NCBI RefSeq assembly: GCF_963966145.1
Contig: NC_091051.1
Span: forward strand, 6,014,001 to 6,078,000
DNA: 64,000 nucleotides
DNA from: Tenebrio molitor
Taxonomy: Eukaryota > Arthropoda > Insecta > Coleoptera > Tenebrionidae
Direction of reading: 5' to 3'
Shown here: positions 13,556 through 25,510 of the stretch, one piece after another
Layout of the letters: each line of letters starts with the position of its first letter
How positions within the stretch are numbered: position 1 is the stretch's first letter
Position numbers and translations under genes: made by a program
The notes under the pieces: generated by a model
The model's input: only the letters and a program-made list of their open reading frames with translations
Told to the model about the DNA's origin: nothing
The model's database searches: none

Positions 13556-16092
13556 GATTTATTTTTGATAGTACGATACTTCTTTTGATGAGTTTCAAGT
13601 CTTTTGATAAATCATTGATACAATCTTATCAAATTTCGTAACAATCGTAATAAACAAAAATAAATAGTAAACAAGGAGTTTGTCCTTTGGAATGTTAAAA
13701 TAAAAAAATCTATGGAAATGTTTTTGAAAATTTGGACTTTTTTCAAATTTAGGTCAACCGAGGTGATCTGATCTCTAGAGTTGACGTTTGATTTATTTCA
13801 AAAGCAAAAACTTCGCCATTTGACAAGTCAACAACTCAAAATTAGGTTTGATTGGACTAATTTTTGAAAATTGGCTCCACTTTTTTCCAAATTTTGCCGA
13901 TAATTCGCCTAATCCACGTCAATGGATCGATTCCCGCAAAGCACCGCCCAAAACAGCTTCCACACGACGTTTTCACGAAACAATTAGACTCACTCGACCA
14001 CATTTACGATAAATCCTCGAACTGTTTGCGTCACCGCTTATCTAACACCTCCCACTGAACACCGAGTTACGTCCGCGATTTTTTTCTTCCATCTGAAATC
14101 CTGTTATTTGTGTTTCTCGTTCGGCTATTATACGTTCTATTTGTCGATCAATTAACATGGACCGAGTAAGACACCTTGAAATCGCGATTTTTTCCACCGC
14201 TGATGCGCCATTCACTACGGCCCGCTTGACGCTCGCTCCGGGCTTCCTTCCTTCCGGCACCGGAAATGGAACGGCGGCCATTTCTTTCCGTTTCCGGAAG
14301 CTCCCGGTTCTGACGTCAGGCGCGCATCGATCCCCCACAAAGCTGGTCCACAAGAACGGCACGAAAGTGCCAAAAAATTAGTTTTCCAAGAGATTTTTTT
14401 AATTTTTGGAAAATTTGTCAAAAGCTCCAGTGTGAGTGGAGCGCTGGCGAGTTTGTTGTCCCCTGAATCTTGTTTGGGTGCTAATTGCGTTGGCACCTTG
14501 GGCCCAATTAGCGCCCAAACCGGACGCGTTGGGTAAGGCGAGCCTGTCCCGCACCTAGTCCTAGCGCTTTCCTCCTGTCGCGTTCGTACGAACCAGGAAG
14601 CGTGCGATATGTGGGCACTTCGCCGGCATTTCCGCGTCGGGGCCACTAGGTGAAGTTGACACCGCGGCTCACTTGTTGCACTCCTCCACGGTAGGCGTTC
14701 AATCGGAGAAATCCTTACGTAAGGCCCCGTGCAATATCGGTCGCTGCGCGCTGATGTAACGCTCAAGAAATCACATCCGTGTCGAGAATTTGCCACAGAC
14801 GGGATTTGTGCAACTCGCGGGGGGCCCAACGCTGTCTCAACCCAAAAAAAAAAAATTACTCAATAAATTTTTTTTTCTACTCGTTCAAATTTCATTTCCC
14901 AACTCCAACGAAATGTATTCAATTTCTTGCCTCGTTGAGGCGACGCAACTGATCCAAAGGGGACTAAAGTCGCAACAACCGCACCCCTTTGTTTCTTACA
15001 GAGGGTGCACGGTACTAAGGGTGTCGACACACGACGCAATACGACCCAGACACTTGTTTCCACAACCAACATAAATTCTATTACAAGGTTGTATTTTTTT
15101 GGACACACTCTATATACTTTCCGGACGACATTGACAACTTTATCTCTGAAACGAACAGAAATGTGCATATTTGTTGTCAAATAATGTTCACTAAAGTGAC
15201 GATGTACTTTTGCAAATCCAACTGGAAACAAATTAAATTTAGTTCTTTCGTTTTTATTCTTGCAAAAAATGTCTCCTTGACATTGCTTCCGGAATTGTTC
15301 ATACTTGTAAAACGTATTGGCAAATTATATTTTTATCGTTTTCCTGGTTTCGCCTTCTTTTATTTCATTTTTTCTCCTACAACGAAACCTGTCGGGCTGT
15401 TTTATTTAAGTAAACTTCCGTAATAGTTTTCAGGCAACGTAAAAAGTGACGTAATTTTTGTTATAAAAGACAAATTTGTTCGCGGATTTTTTTCATCTGT
15501 TTGCACTGGTCGCGACCAAATAGAATCGCGGAATGATTGGATAATCCATAAACTGATCAATCACTGGAGAGTTCATCAAATGCTTGTTGAAATGAGCTTT
15601 AAATAAACGTCAGTCGCGCTATCATCAAAATGCAAGGAATTGCACCAAATTAGCAAAATAAATACTGAGTTAACTGGTTTTTAGAATGTTGAGAAACATT
15701 TCTTAGATTTGTTAGATTTTGCATCATTTTTATTATTTATTCCTACACAATGACTAAAACTAGTATATTCATCAACTCTCGTGTAATGCGACTATTGTTC
15801 ACGAGAATGATCGTCTGAGTGTGCGGTAGCCATCACACACGAGCAGAATACGATACTTTTTCCATGAAGTACAAATTTCATAATTTGCGCCAACAGGATT
15901 CATTTGTGACTTTTTTAAAGGCTCGCGAATTATGTCATTTCTAAATAATCATGACATATGCAATGATTTGAAAAGGCTATTTTGCGATTGGCCAAACCAG
16001 TCGAGTGTGAATTATTACTCACAGCAGTGGGTAATGATTAGCATTACTGCACACACACATATACAACGAATATATGTATTGTATATTTAGGA
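13556..16092. other. Intergenic, GC block with clustered motifs
   Basis: 13860-14830 is GC-rich. Within it, 14257-14318 packs several GGAA/TTCC cores (ETS-type), a GCGGCCAT and a palindromic TGACGTCA. 14830-16092 is AT-rich. No supported gene. Confidence 0.35.
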
Positions 16093-16244
16093 GTAGAAAA
16101 TAGTATATTATTATACGAGTTTAACAAGACGTTGTATTATCACATGAGTGTGTTGAAAGCACGACGAGCGTAACGAGAAGTGCTTTAACGGGACGAATGT
16201 GCTAATACGTCTTGTTAAACGAGTTTAATATACTATTTTATCTA
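16093..16244. repeat. Snap-back inverted repeat
   Basis: Imperfect hairpin of about 150 bp. The left arm GTAGAAAATAGTATATTA … TTTAACAAGACGT pairs with ACGTCTTGTTAAA … TATACTATTTTATCTAC. The centre holds GAAAGCACGACGAGCG facing CGAGAAGTGCTTTAA. Probably a foldback MITE; no coding capacity. Confidence 0.65.
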
Positions 16245-19200
16245 CTTTGCTTTACTAATTCCTGAAATTTCAGCTCTTCAAGTTTTCATATTAGACTAGG
16301 GACTTTCGCGTGGGTTGGTAATAGACATTTTTCACAAAAATGTAAGGTTATTTTACTAAATTTACTTCGTAGTTTCACTGGTTACCTTAACGCCTGACGT
16401 CAAACGGCTGGTTTTGCCAATATAACAAAAGCTAAAAGTTACCGGTTACCGGTATAATAATGAGCCTATTTGTAACTCAAAGTAGATAAATAAATTTTTT
16501 ATCTTTTAATTCTAAACTAATCACATTATAGTTAATTTGTTATTTCACTTGATAAAATGATAAATGCTGAAAACAATTCATTCTCAACACTTTACAGATT
16601 AAAATAATACCAGTAGTAAACTGTTTTGGCTTTTGGCTATCCACGATTAATTAGAGAGCATGTCAGATTGTTAAGAACTTAGATCCGGTGACGTTTGTTG
16701 TCTGTATCTTATCTTATCTTCTAGTAAGAGTGTTTAATACCTCGCGACAAACACTTTTTCATATTAACAACATATTTTTTACTTTTTCGCTCGAAATTTA
16801 TATTCACCGTTTTGAAAGAAAAATGTTGGTTGATTTCGGAGGTGTTTACATCTGAAGACCTTAATTGTAGAAATAAAAGAACAAAACCTTCAAATGACCA
16901 ACCAGATAACAGGCACGCGCCCACCTCGTAGCGGTGTGGGTGACTTTCTTCGCCTCTTTGGTCACCGGATCCGTGTCCACTTGAACCAGTTTGGACCGCC
17001 GCATATCACCATTTTAAGCGAAAAAATTGTGAGTAGGAGATGTGCCTAAAAAATTGGATTCTTTATTTTTCCGCTCTATAAAAATTTCCCTTGCTCTATA
17101 AAAATTGAAATAAAACCAGTGGACAATCCAGGTCTTTATGTGTTACGCTACGTTTAACGTCTTGCGTAAATGTCGCGTTAAAAGCAAAATAGAAAAAATA
17201 CAACCACACAAACTGATGGGCAGCGTAACAATCGGTGATTCGATTTCCACACGCCTGCGTTTTTGCCCTGGTCTATATTTAAAAAAATTTCAAACGAAAC
17301 TAGTGGCGAAAAATATTTGTAATTGTGTACCAATATGGTGCGCAACAAATCAGGACCTGAAAGAATCGCTTCGAAGAATTGGATTGGTGGGAAGTTTTTG
17401 TATCGATTTAAAGTAAAACCGGAAGTATTTATTGACGTATCGATAAGTCGATTATTCTGATACTTTATCAGCAATAAAATTTGGCGTCCCGTCGACGCGC
17501 CAAAGAATTTGCAACAACAATCTGGGAAGCGATCTGTCTCAGCAGCCTTGACGTTCTGTAAGTGAGACAGGTTTGCAACTAGTGATAAACTAGATTATTA
17601 CTAGACACAACAAAAGCCCGAATGCAACCCATATTATGCAGGTCCATATTAGGCCGTGCAATTAAAATGTGATTTTCGCTTCGAGTCTCCGATTCCTCGC
17701 GTTGTTCCTTTCGTTTTTGATTTTTGCCCGTCTGGTTGTCGTTGTACGGCTTCTTCCCCGCATCCTGCAACCTGTCTGGTGGTGCATGTAAATGAATTTT
17801 TTGTGTCGTCGAGGTGTCGGAAACCTATCAGAAACCAAAACAACGCCGTCACCGGCTGCAGCTGGTGTCAGGAAGTCTCCAGTTTCACACATGTTCTTCG
17901 TGCACCGGCTCTGTTTATTCAACGCTGTTTGCTTACGCACACTTGGAGAGCTTTCGCCTCGCATTCACTATTTACAGAAACGGAATCCACGCGCTTTTTT
18001 CGCGTGGAAACAGTCCTAGATTTAGAACAACAATGGAAGCAGGAACCAAACCAAACAAACATATCCGGGTTGCACCAGTTTCATATCTGTGCTGATGACG
18101 TTTTAATTCCGTCTTGATTGTTGGTTTTTCGGCGGGTTTAATCGAGTTCCATGCAGATTCTCTGTTTGTCTAATTACCTGCAAAAAATCCTTTCCCAGTG
18201 ACGACGCTTCGTAACACAATCCCAACAGTCTGGACGAAAATATTACGGGCCACATGTGGCTGCAGTCGACTTTTAATTTAAAACAGGCTTTCAAGCCATC
18301 TCATCAGACTAAGTGATTTAGCCGGGGCTGAAAATATTAACCTCGCACTCGCTCATTGTCGAGGTGCACTCGAATTATTGCACTTCATCAGCGCTGATGC
18401 GTCTTTTCCACACCGACCTGCCCTAACGCGGTTCTTCCCCTAATTAGCGGTGCGGACGAAGGAATGCGGCGAGATTTCACATAGCGCACCTGTGGATGAA
18501 CAGACAACAGGTGTGGACTAGTCACAGGTTAGGATTGCATTTGAATGTTGGGCGTTTAATGAGTCGAGGGTCGTTCCAGTTTCGCTTTCTCGAACCGGCT
18601 TCCACACCCCTGAAATAACGGAGGGGACTACCCACGGGGGGTGACAAATACGCACAAATCGACAAAGGAAGCTCCGACACTTTTCCGATTTATACCTGCA
18701 CGAGGGGATGGACCGAAGTTGATACTTTTTACGACTTTTTGGCATCTTACCAGAATTCTATGTGTTATGGAAACGCTCGTTTTGTCCAACACTACAATGA
18801 ACATCTTGCAGTTTATTTTATCTCGTGTGGCATTCAATATGGAATGCTTTTGGGTGGAACAATCAAACAGTTTTTTCATTGATAGACTCCCGAAATTCTT
18901 CTGCGGTCATCTTTCACTGTCTCCTTTCGATGTTCTATTCAACGTTATTGCGCTCACGACTACACACAAAGAAAATTATTGTTTATACAACGAGTGCGAT
19001 ATAGGCGTTGTTATCGCACTATGTGAAATCTGCACAACGAGGCGCACGCCGAGCAATAAGCATTGATGATTTTCAAAGTGATTAAATATCTTAGCAACTA
19101 CATCAACAGTAAAATTTCGATTTTGTTTTTTCTTTTTAAAGGAAGCATAAGTTCTTCAGATGAAGATTTGCCTTCGGGTATAAAAGAAACAGTGTCAAGC

Positions 19201-20938
19201 GTCATTTCAGATCTTGTTTCAAAGAAGAATACAAGCTAAAAGAAATCTAAAATGTCTAACAGAAAGAATATAACAATAAAACACCGCTTTGGACGATCTT
19301 CAACGATGATGGCGGCTGACTCTGGAGCAGATCTTTGAACTGGAAAAGAGACATAGCTGCTGGAAGCTGTACAAATTTTGGCAGGAAAATAAAATATTCC
19401 TTGATCGTCTAAAATGTAGAAATAATTAAATGAGCAATCAACTATCACATATGTCAACATCTGGAGTGAAGTTGTACGATAGCAAAAATTGTGTTTTTTA
19501 TTGTTCCGTTTATTTACTTTACGGTAGAGCATGCGGTAATCATTTATTACCACATGGTTTGTGGTAAAGTAGGTCATTACCTGTATGAAATATGTGGGAT
19601 AAATAAGACATATCGCAGTGAGGTAGATAAACATGTTTATTCACCTGGAATCTGTTCGAATTTACCAGGCGTATCCCTTTCTGCAACTTGTTTACAACCG
19701 GAAGTAGATTTTGCGTTTGTTCAGCGTTTCTTGAAAAGTGTCGAGATTTTGTGTGAGGTGATTCGATGGATTGATAATCTAGAATCGTCGTCCTGTTATC
19801 TGTGTACGTTTTTCCCAAAGCCGTGACCCCATCTCTATCAATAGCGCGATATTTGGTCTGCAAACAACGGCTCCTCTACACATCCGTCGTCGCTTCCTCG
19901 AAGAAGATGCAGGTTAAAAGTGTAATAGTACGGCATCGTCCCCTACTTTTGAAAAATGTCGAGCGCACACGGAAGAAAGCCGGAACGGCGTTCCCACGCT
20001 CGACAATAGCTGGAGACGTCTTAAGAAACTGCACATTGCGTCGTCTTCTTCTTCAGCAGCCGGCCGTGTCTTCTTTCATCGGAACCAGTTTGGATTGATT
20101 GTTATGTAATGCGTGTTGGGAACCGACATTGTTGTGATCCTCCGACTTTAATTTCTTCGACCGAAAATAATCCGTCGTTTGACAGCATCTAAAATCGTCG
20201 GAATGTCGTCTACTTCCGGCATCCAACACTCACCGATGAAAGTCCTTATCGTGAAATATTCTCGGCTGTCTATTTCTGGCCGAATGACTGGTCTTTCTTC
20301 GTCTTGTAGTGGCGTTGTTTGTTTTGCGGTTGCGGCTGGAACCCGTTCCAGAAATGATCTAATTTTACTGTTGCGTCACTTAACAAAAGAATAATGGATG
20401 CGTCCCCGATGACCGGGGAAGCGAAGGGGACGTCGCCCTTACAAAAGCTCCGACGATTTTTTTAGCGAGGGTAGATGGGGTGGTGCACAGCAAGTGTGGC
20501 TTGTCTTTGCAGGTTAGACACATCTGGCCGCTTTCGGTCCGGGGGGCGGCGGAAATAAGGATAGATCGTCGAGGGGCTCTTGTCACCCCACCGAGCTTTA
20601 CACGCCATTCCAAGGACGACCACCTGCCACCAAACAGATTTCTTCTGGACCAAATTTGGTTTTTCCAAAAACTTGACTAGTTTCACTTGAACCTTCACAC
20701 GCAGATTAGATCTACACCAATCGTTACGAGTTAGAACGTAAAGCTTTTAGATCAATCAGCGATTGTTCGATTGTTGTCCCCCCAACCCTTCATTTCTGCC
20801 CACTTACCGATAATTTCGAGTTTTACGCAGTTATCTAATACAAAATTCAACGTACCATTATAGATCATCACAGTCAGATTTTGATTTACGATTCTATCTA
20901 ATTAAAAAAACAACAGTTCCACTTCTAGATAATTCACC
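16245..20938. other. Intergenic, no confident gene
   Basis: From 16900 the DNA is GC-richer and unique. Three weak coding hints exist. At 19141-19233 (+), after TTTTTCTTTTTAAAG, an open tract ends in TAA with AATAAA at about 19272. At 20148-20355 (-) there is a 68-codon open tract rich in Asp, Glu and Arg. At 20462-20698 (-) there is another open frame. None has a recognised domain or complete exon structure. Confidence 0.3.
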
Positions 20939-20984
20939 TATCGATGGGTTTTCATCGATAAGACAGCGATACCTAATGACGTCA
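20939..20984 (+). promoter_or_regulatory. Palindromic motifs upstream of the IR gene
   Basis: TATCGATG-GGTTTT-CATCGATA (20939-20960) is a perfect 8 bp inverted repeat resembling two DRE-like half sites, and a palindromic TGACGTCA (CRE type) lies at 20977-20984. Both sit within 180 bp of the IR start codon. A promoter role is inference from position. Confidence 0.3.
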
Positions 20985-21120
20985 CGCTATCGAAACGACA
21001 ACTTGATTATATGCTAAGTAATGACCCATAAATCACAAGCGAAATCATCACAAAGTCAGGTTAGAATTAATATTTTTATTTTTTACCAACATTATCCAAA
21101 ATCGTTACTGCGTGACGGAA

Positions 21121-22767
21121 ATGTACGCCTCCAAGTTACTACTGTTCGGTTCTTTGTTGCTCAATGGTGAGCAAAAATGTCTGGAAACCATCGCCCAAAA
21201 CCCTGTAGTGGTGCTACAGAGTGGTCCAGAATGTTTCCGAAATTTTGACTTCCGCAAGGCTGACTCGTATCTGGTGACTGTAGATGTGGAAGATTTGAAA
21301 AGTGTGTTGCAGAGATGGTCGTCGGTGGAGTTTTTCAATCCACGAGCGAGATTTTGGTTTTTGACCAACACCACAGAACCTTGACGATTTTTCGAAATTT
21401 TGGCAAAGTTCTACATAGTAAACGTGGCACTAGTGACGGGATCAGATCAGATTTATACCTATCTGCCGTACCAAAACGAAGACATCAACAGACCGGATAC
21501 CACACCGGTCTATGTGGGCAAGTGTCAAGATAGCGTAGACCCATTTTTCCAAAAACTGCCAAAATTTTGGACAAACACAACAGTCAAAGTTTTGACCAAA
21601 TGCATCGCCCCTTATGTGGAGTGCGTCGGCGAAATCTCCGGCCCCGAGATCCAGATTTTTAAGTTAGTCCAGGGAGTGCTCAAGTTTAAGACGGAATATG
21701 TCCTTGACAAGACGATGCAGTTTGGTATGGTCAAGACAAATGGAAGCTACTCGGCGTCTTTTCGCTGTTTGCAAGAACGCCAAGTCGACATGAGTCTAGG
21801 TGCGTTTCGGAGCATAGGTCACACCCAGTTCCGAGATTTTGACTTTAGTACCAACCACATGGAGGACAGGTTGGTCTGGGTGGTGCCCAAAGCGCTGCCT
21901 TTGGCTCACTGGATTCGAATCGTCAAGACTTTCGAACTGAAGTTTTGGATCACCCTGATCATTTTGACCATAATAGTGAGCAAAATCATCCAAAAGATCA
22001 GTCTGGTGGCAAAGGAACCGTCAAAAATCTTCTACCAATTTCCGTTACAAGTTGCGGTACGACTTTTAGTTGGTCGGTACTTGAAGCAAACACCCACCAA
22101 GCTCCAAGTGCGCATTGTTTTTATCTTCTGGGTGTATTTTTGCATGCTTTTCAACATAATTTTCAACAGCAATTTGATAAACGTGTTTTTTGGAAGCTTC
22201 CACACGTTCCAAATAGATTCTTTCCACAATATCATGGAGTCCAATTTGGATGTGGGTTTAACTGACGACGTGAAACAGATTTTGGGCCAGGAACCGAACT
22301 CGTCACTCTTCGCAGTGAAGAAAGACATTTTAACTTGTCCCTTTGGGGTGCAGTGTCTGAATCGCACGCTTTTCGCACGAGATCTGGTGTGTTGTTGGGG
22401 GAAAAGGAGTATCATGAATCGAATGGCGATGTCGTACAACATCGACGTCCACTTCATCGACGATCACCTTTTGTTCTTCTACATCTTCTTTTATTTTGTC
22501 AAGGGTTATCCAGTTGTGCCGCAAGTCAGCCGGGCGATAGTCCAATTGAAATCTGTTGGTCTGGTTCAGCACGTTATGGATAAGATCGACCATCCCAAAG
22601 CGAACACAGTGGACGAGCTGACGTCGAAAGTGCTCACATTCAAACTACTCGAGGGTCCTTTTTATTTGGTGTTTTTGGGGTGGCTGTGCGCCCTTCTTGT
22701 TTTCGGGGCCGAAGTGATTCATCATCGGTGGTCGAGGGTGTCGCGCAAGACAAAAAAAGAGGGGTAA
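21121..22767 (+). CDS. Divergent ionotropic receptor, one in-frame TGA
   Basis: A single-exon chemosensory ionotropic receptor of the insect IR family (variant iGluRs: ligand-gated cation channels in sensory neuron membranes). I start at ATG 21121, which gives a signal-peptide-like MYASKLLLFGSLLLNGEQ; 549 codons end at TAA. A TGA at 21382-21384 (codon 88) interrupts the N-terminal domain, but the same frame then stays open for 460 codons. Visible parts: S1 ligand-binding region with GSYSASFRCLQERQVDMSLG, TM1 (about 274-295), a pore-like VAVRLLVG loop, TM2 (about 330-350), S2, and TM3 near 513-533 (FYLVFLGWLCALLVFGAE). The classical glutamate-binding residues are not evident, as in divergent antennal or gustatory IRs. 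It is either a recent pseudogene, a read-through gene, or an assembly error. Confidence 0.8.
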
Positions 22768-23858
22768 CGGATTTGAGGAGCATCAAACCGTAAAACACCT
22801 GTTCTTGTAGAGGAGGTAATGGCCGATAAAACCGTTCCACACTCTATTTATCCGGTGCAGAGATTTTTAGGTTAGTGAGTCACAGTGGGGGAAAATTAAT
22901 GATTCCGAGGGGTTAGACGCGGGGTTAAAGACCTAGTCGAAGTTGGCGAACGAGCGCCAAGTGGTAATGCAAACATTAAACACATAAACACCGTTGAAAA
23001 GATTATTTCTGGACTGGGTTTTGGGAGTGGCGCGAATTTCGCTACCTGCGAGGTGCAAGGTGAAAAAAGGACGTCATTGTGCGTCCTTAATGTGGCACAA
23101 AGGCCAAGGCTTTGTGCGCTTCTCGGAAGACGCCAGTCCTCGACGGCGGTGTCTGCTGCTGGCACGCCAATGGCCGATCACGGGACCTGGAAATATCTCT
23201 TAATTGAGCCATAAATTTCCGTGCCGAATTGCATAATTAAATCAGATAAAACGATGTGGATTTCTTAACCCGAGATTACGACCACGGCTGCGTACACCGA
23301 CTCGTTTATGTTCTTAACTATTCATCAAGCCAAACATGAGATTACGAGATGATACAGGCGAGCCTCGCATGTCCTGGAATAAATTCGCGATAACATCGAC
23401 GCCGGTTATTAATTTTCATCAGAACCAGGAAGGAATTCGGAAATGTGGCGGTGGGCGAGGCCGGCTGCAGAAAAAAAACATTTTGTATGGAAATTAGCCG
23501 CCTGTATGGCTCATAACAATATAAATTGGTTGCATTCCAGTCGCCGTTTTTTGGGTTAAACACCCAATAAAAAATTGACAAGGAACGTGTTGTTTTGCTT
23601 TGTGGCCATCTGGGAGACGTTTCCGAAGAATCTTGAACTCGATTTTGTTGCAGTTTTTTTTTGACAATAAATCGTGTTTTGCAAAATGTAATTCTTTTAT
23701 TTTTCCCATATCTTACAACGAGCACTCCCCTCAGACATTTTTCTAAATCTTGTTGCTATAGTAAGTATTAATTCTCATAATCGGAGATGCCCTGCAAGTA
23801 ACAAAAAAAGTGTGATTCCTAAGATTTTTTTTACCATAATACCTACTAACACTTGTGT
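22768..23858. other. Intergenic downstream of the IR gene
   Basis: GC-moderate unique DNA to about 23700, then AT-rich. No canonical AATAAA lies close behind the IR stop. No other gene or repeat is recognised. Confidence 0.4.
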
Positions 23859-24215
23859 CGCGTTCAAATGAAATCCTGGGCTGGGGAGGCGTTGGAAACC
23901 GTCAATTGTTGTGCTTTTTTAAAGCGTAGATTAATTGGAGCATGTTGACAGCTAACCTAAAATTTAAAGCCAAAAAATCGTTCTTTTCTTCTTTCTTTGC
24001 AATGTTTTACATTAAAAATAGAATAATTTAACGATTCCTATTCTCGAAGCAAATATCTAAAGGCACCCTGTGGTGAAAACACATATTCATTTATGTCCCG
24101 ATTAAACATAAACAAATGTCATTGGTGTCAAACGGCGGGAAATTCAAACTTTACACTGTTCTAAACGGTTTAATTTTTCCAACGCCTACTCAGCCCAGGA
24201 TTTCATTGGAACGCG
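23859..24215. mobile_element. TIR element, about 357 bp
   Basis: Terminal inverted repeats of about 40 bp. The left reads CGCGTTCAAATGAAATCC, TGGGCTGGGGAGGCGTTGG; the right is the inverted CCAACGCCTACTCAGCCCAG, GATTTCATTGGAACGCG. The interior is AT-rich and non-coding. Confidence 0.75.
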
Positions 24216-24515
24216 CGATTTAGTCAATACCAATAATTAGGAACAACCCACATTATAAAGCAAAAAATTAATAGAAGACAAAATAATTATGTTGTTTAAA
24301 CACACAGGTACAACCATTTTGTTTGCTGTTAACATGCACCAACATGGTTTTCCTGGCGTTCACTTTAGAAAACGTATCTATTGTTACACTAAAATCAAAT
24401 TTGTTTACCACTTGGGATCTAATTTCCTGGATTGACAAAGATGATCATTAAAGAAGTCCTGAAATAGTTTTGTATCGGTTTTAAGGTAAAGAAGGAATTT
24501 TCCTCACAAGCACTG

Positions 24516-24690
24516 CTATACTATATTTTTTCCTGGGAGGCGGTTGCGCGCACCGTTTATGAAATCCTGCAACGAAATGCGACCTCCCTATTGGTTAATG
24601 GAATAGAGTAACCAATAGGGAGGTCGCATTTCGTTGCAGGATTCTGTAAATGGTGCGCGCAACCGCCTACTAGGAAAAAATATAGTATAG
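24516..24690. repeat. Snap-back MITE, copy 1
   Basis: 175 bp near-perfect hairpin with arms of about 80 bp: TATATTTTTTCCTGGGAGGC, GGTTGCGCGCACC … CGACCTCCCTATTGGTTA, a loop of about 11 bp, then the inverted arm. A diverged second copy lies at 59409-59585. Non-coding. Confidence 0.85.
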
Positions 24691-24804
24691 TAGGTAATGT
24701 TATGTTATGTTTTTAATGAAATTTCTTAATTTGTACAAATGGACACACGTTCAATCTTAAGTTCTTTATATCCTGCGCAAAATTACACCCATTCCTTTTG
24801 CATT

Positions 24805-25251
24805 TCATAAGTTTCTATCATCAAAGTAGAACTCTTTAAAATCTTGTAGGTCACATTTAATATCGTTGTCCAGTTCAGAAAACTTAAATATGAAGTGATG
24901 GAGATAATTTCTTTGAATATTGAGTTGACTGAGTTCTATGTCATAGAAAATTCTCCTTTGCTGAATAATGAACTTCATCTGGGACTCTTTCGTGTGGAAA
25001 GTATTTTCTTTTACGACTCGTAGAAGATTCAGTCTGGTAGATTTGATCGTAACAAATCTGTTTAGCTTCAGCTTCAACCGCATCAAAATTGCATCACGAA
25101 TCTTCCATAAAGTTTGACAACTTTCATACAGAGTACAAGCAATGCTTAAATTACTTTCTACTTCCTGCAGTGACTTATTTGTAGCATTAAGCCTACGCAA
25201 TATTTTTTTCCACGCTGCTATGACAATGGAAATTTCAAAAGTATAGAACAT
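24805..25251 (-). pseudogene. hAT-type transposase fragment
   Basis: An ATG-initiated 148-codon frame. The N-terminal part (WKKILRRLNATNKSLQEVES … ACTLYESCQTLW) resembles the segment of hAT/DUF4371 (ZMYM1-like) transposases with the 'FNATSKALQ … AVELLKSL' pattern. Zinc finger, catalytic residues and the C-terminal dimerisation region are absent, so it is a remnant. The family call rests on pattern memory and is tentative. Confidence 0.4.
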
Positions 25252-25510
25252 TTTATTTCGTTGGAATCACGAACGCAGCTTGAAATGCATTAGCTTTCGA
25301 AGATCATCTAGTGGCATTATTTTCCTTGACTATTAATAAATGTTTTGTTCTCTCTTCCAAGTTTCTTCCTAGTATTGCCCGGTGAGGTGTTGAGGCAGAC
25401 AAGAAATTATAAACACTTTAATTGTGCAAGCGAATGCATTGGTGAATACAAAAGAATAATAATTTAAAGCAGCACTGAAAATTCAACCAGTTAAATGGAC
25501 GTAAGATAAT

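Larger units (their letters stand above)
24240..25510 (-). mobile_element. Degenerate hAT-like element, copy 2
   Basis: The better preserved relative of 6545-7885, same orientation. It carries a minus-strand transposase fragment (24805-25251) and is interrupted by the snap-back MITE at 24516-24690, which copy 1 lacks; the MITE therefore arrived after the copies separated. TIRs and target duplication are not discernible. Confidence 0.55.

Noticed and set aside
14215..14829. 204-codon minus-strand frame
   Set aside because: Same GC-driven artefact; no family resemblance, and overlapping frames are open on the + strand.
17656..18117. 153-codon + strand frame
   Set aside because: No domain, mixed composition, overlapped by several equally long frames in other phases.
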